Source: an uncultured Collinsella sp. (lineage in GTDB: Bacteria; Actinomycetota; Coriobacteriia; Coriobacteriales; Coriobacteriaceae). Taken from it: 15,766 nucleotides of DNA. The translations under genes and the position numbers were made by a program. Numbering within the stretch: position 1 is the first letter of the stretch; the number at the start of each line of letters is the position of its first letter. The DNA lies in assembly GCA_900544755.1 (NCBI GenBank), contig UQWQ01000052.1:1-15766 (forward strand), written 5' to 3'. The notes beneath the pieces were generated by a model. It had not been told where the DNA came from. It did no database searches and saw only the letters and a list, made by a program, of their open reading frames with translations. Below, piece by piece: positions 14,689-15,766 of the stretch.

Positions 14689-15233
14689 CTTGTAGGTCCT
14701 TCGCCTTTCATCCACACGGGAATCCCGCATACCACTTCGACTGCATGGTCGGCCAGCGCCGCCACGCCCGCGTTCACGCGCGCGAGCGCGCGCCTCCATG
14801 CCTCGGTCCCTTCATCGTAGCGCATCCCATCGGCGAACACGTCGACGGTGACCACCACCGTATACGCAGCGGCCTGAGCGAGCCGTTCGATGCCTCCGAG
14901 TACCTCGCGCGCCGCAGCGTCGGGGTCACGCGGGGACAAGCCGCCTTCCGCGAAGAGCTCGTTCGCAACCAGGTTGCCCACGTCCTCCAAAAGAAGTGTG
15001 CAGCCGCGCGGAAGCCCGGGCGCTGCGGCGCCCACGTCACGCGAGCACTCGAGGGTGGAAAACCCTTTGCCTTCGCGCAGCGCCCGATGGCGCGCGATGC
15101 GGCGGGCGCCATCTTCCCCGAAGGGCTCCATCGTTGCCAGGTACACGCGAGGGCCGTCGTGCCCGAGGCACAGGGACTCGGCGTAGGCGCTCTTGCCGCT
15201 CGCGGCGGCGCCGATGACGAGCGTCACCGTCAT
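14685..15233 (-). CDS. cobU: adenosylcobinamide kinase / adenosylcobinamide-phosphate guanylyltransferase
   Basis: Phosphorylates adenosylcobinamide and transfers GMP to it, giving adenosylcobinamide-GDP for CobS. The start is ATG 15233, overlapping the cobT stop as ATGA; 182 residues, the same as the usual CobU of about 180. Intact are the P-loop GAAASGKS (8-15), YLATMEPF, and RRIARHRALR with His49, the counterpart of the guanylylated histidine of Salmonella CobU, plus LLLEDVGNLVANELF. The region that normally reads NEVGxGIVP instead reads VTVDVFADGMRYDEGTEAW, while the helix after it and CGIPVWMKG at the end are conserved. So the family call is safe, with a divergent third motif that is partly present in the fused protein two genes downstream. 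Confidence 0.92.
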   Translation of the reverse strand: MTVTLVIGAAASGKSAYAESLCLGHDGPRVYLATMEPFGEDGARRIARHRALREGKGFSTLECSRDVGAAAPGLPRGCTLLLEDVGNLVANELFAEGGLSPRDPDAAAREVLGGIERLAQAAAYTVVVTVDVFADGMRYDEGTEAWRRALARVNAGVAALADHAVEVVCGIPVWMKGEGPTR

Positions 15234-15766
15234 TTCCCGGCCTCGAAATGCTCGTAAGCAGCCATGCCAGTCGCCGTGAACGTCTTCCCATCCCGGTACA
15301 CGCGCAGCGCCGAATCCAGAAGGGGGAGATACGCCATGGCGCCCGCGCCCTCGCCCAAGTGCATGCCTGCGTCGAGGGGCGCCTTTATGCCGAGCTCGCG
15401 AAGGAGCTCCCGGCTTGCGGGTTCGCTTGATGCGTGGGTGCCCACGAGGTAGCCCAAGGCGTTGGGGCACAGGCGCGCCGCGCACAGGGCCGCCGTGCAG
15501 GATATGACCCCGTCGAGGAGCGCCGGCGCCTTCGAGACCGCGGCCCCCAGGTAGAAGCCGCACATCGCAGCGATGTCGAAGCCGCCCACCTTCGAGAGCA
15601 CGTCGATCGGGTCGGCGGGATCGGGCGAGTTCGCGTCGATAGCGCGCTCGACCACGTCGCGCTTGCGCGCGAGCGAGGCGTCCGAGAGCCCCGCGCCGCG
15701 CCCGACAAGGCTCCGCGCGTCCGCCCGGATGAGCACTGCGGCCACCGCCGCCGAGGTGGTCGTGTT
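15230..15766 (-). CDS. cobT: nicotinate-nucleotide--dimethylbenzimidazole phosphoribosyltransferase (5' part outside window)
   Basis: Activates the lower ligand base by forming alpha-ribazole 5'-phosphate from nicotinate mononucleotide and dimethylbenzimidazole or a related base. Only the C-terminal 178 codons are present; the frame is open to the right edge, where it begins NTTTSAAVAAVL, the family GNTTxxAAV segment. The GTG at 15745 is internal, not the start. Further motifs are VGRGAGLSD, DPIDVLSKVGGFDIAAMCGF, LLDGVISCTAAL and GMHLGEGAGA. The last contains the likely catalytic glutamate (codon at 15350-15352), equivalent to Glu317 of Salmonella CobT. Which lower base is used cannot be told from this part. 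The stop overlaps the cobU start. Confidence 0.94.
   Translation of the reverse strand, partial: NTTTSAAVAAVLIRADARSLVGRGAGLSDASLARKRDVVERAIDANSPDPADPIDVLSKVGGFDIAAMCGFYLGAAVSKAPALLDGVISCTAALCAARLCPNALGYLVGTHASSEPASRELLRELGIKAPLDAGMHLGEGAGAMAYLPLLDSALRVYRDGKTFTATGMAAYEHFEAGK

Overview
The window looks like a chromosomal stretch of a Coriobacteriia-type actinobacterium. The left half resembles Collinsella: about 60% GC in hand-counted lines, a single-chain Fe-S serine dehydratase, an L,D-transpeptidase with a Q/P-rich cytoplasmic N-terminus, and a three-gene MacAB-type exporter. The right half is a cobalamin operon of clearly higher GC (about 69% in hand-counted lines). The genus is an inference from gene style and composition; no rRNA or other taxonomic marker is present.

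Left half, + strand: a leader with a 10-bp hairpin (7-31), then sdaA (107-1714) ending in an intrinsic terminator (1733-1759). A TATAAT box (1801-1806) precedes an L,D-transpeptidase gene. Its natural start (1864) and its body (open from 1976 to 3550) lie in different frames, which points to a +1 frameshift at a CCCC run (2050-2053). A hairpin with an overlapping TATAAT (3619-3652) separates it from the exporter operon: HlyD/MacA-like adaptor (3683-5119), ABC ATPase (5119-5889) and FtsX/MacB-type permease (5886-7100), with overlapping stop and start codons.

Junction, 7101-7312: a palindromic intergenic repeat (7113-7181), a roughly 33-codon remnant of an IS21-type IstA transposase with an internal stop (7191-7289, minus strand), and a 13-bp GC-rich hairpin (7291-7321) containing the stop codon of the last cobalamin gene.

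Right half, all minus strand and therefore transcribed from right to left: cobT (5' end outside the window), cobU, cobS, a fused CobU-like/CobC gene, cbiB, cobD, cbiP, cobO, cbiC and cbiJ. Almost every neighbouring pair shares an ATGA, GTGA or TGATG overlap or abuts directly, so this is one tightly coupled operon whose 3' end is at cbiJ. It covers two precorrin/cobalt-precorrin ring steps (CbiC, CbiJ), adenosylation (CobO), amidation (CbiP), aminopropanol arm synthesis and attachment (CobD, CbiB), and nucleotide loop assembly (CobU, CobS, CobT, CobC). The remaining corrin ring genes must lie beyond the right edge or elsewhere.

The points most worth a second look are: (1) the IS21 scar exactly where composition and strand switch, suggesting that the cobalamin operon is an acquired or rearranged block; (2) the fused CobU-like/CobC protein, whose kinase domain has a broken P-loop and no guanylylation histidine while a second, stand-alone CobU keeps these but lacks the usual NEVG-type motif; and (3) the frameshifted start of the L,D-transpeptidase.
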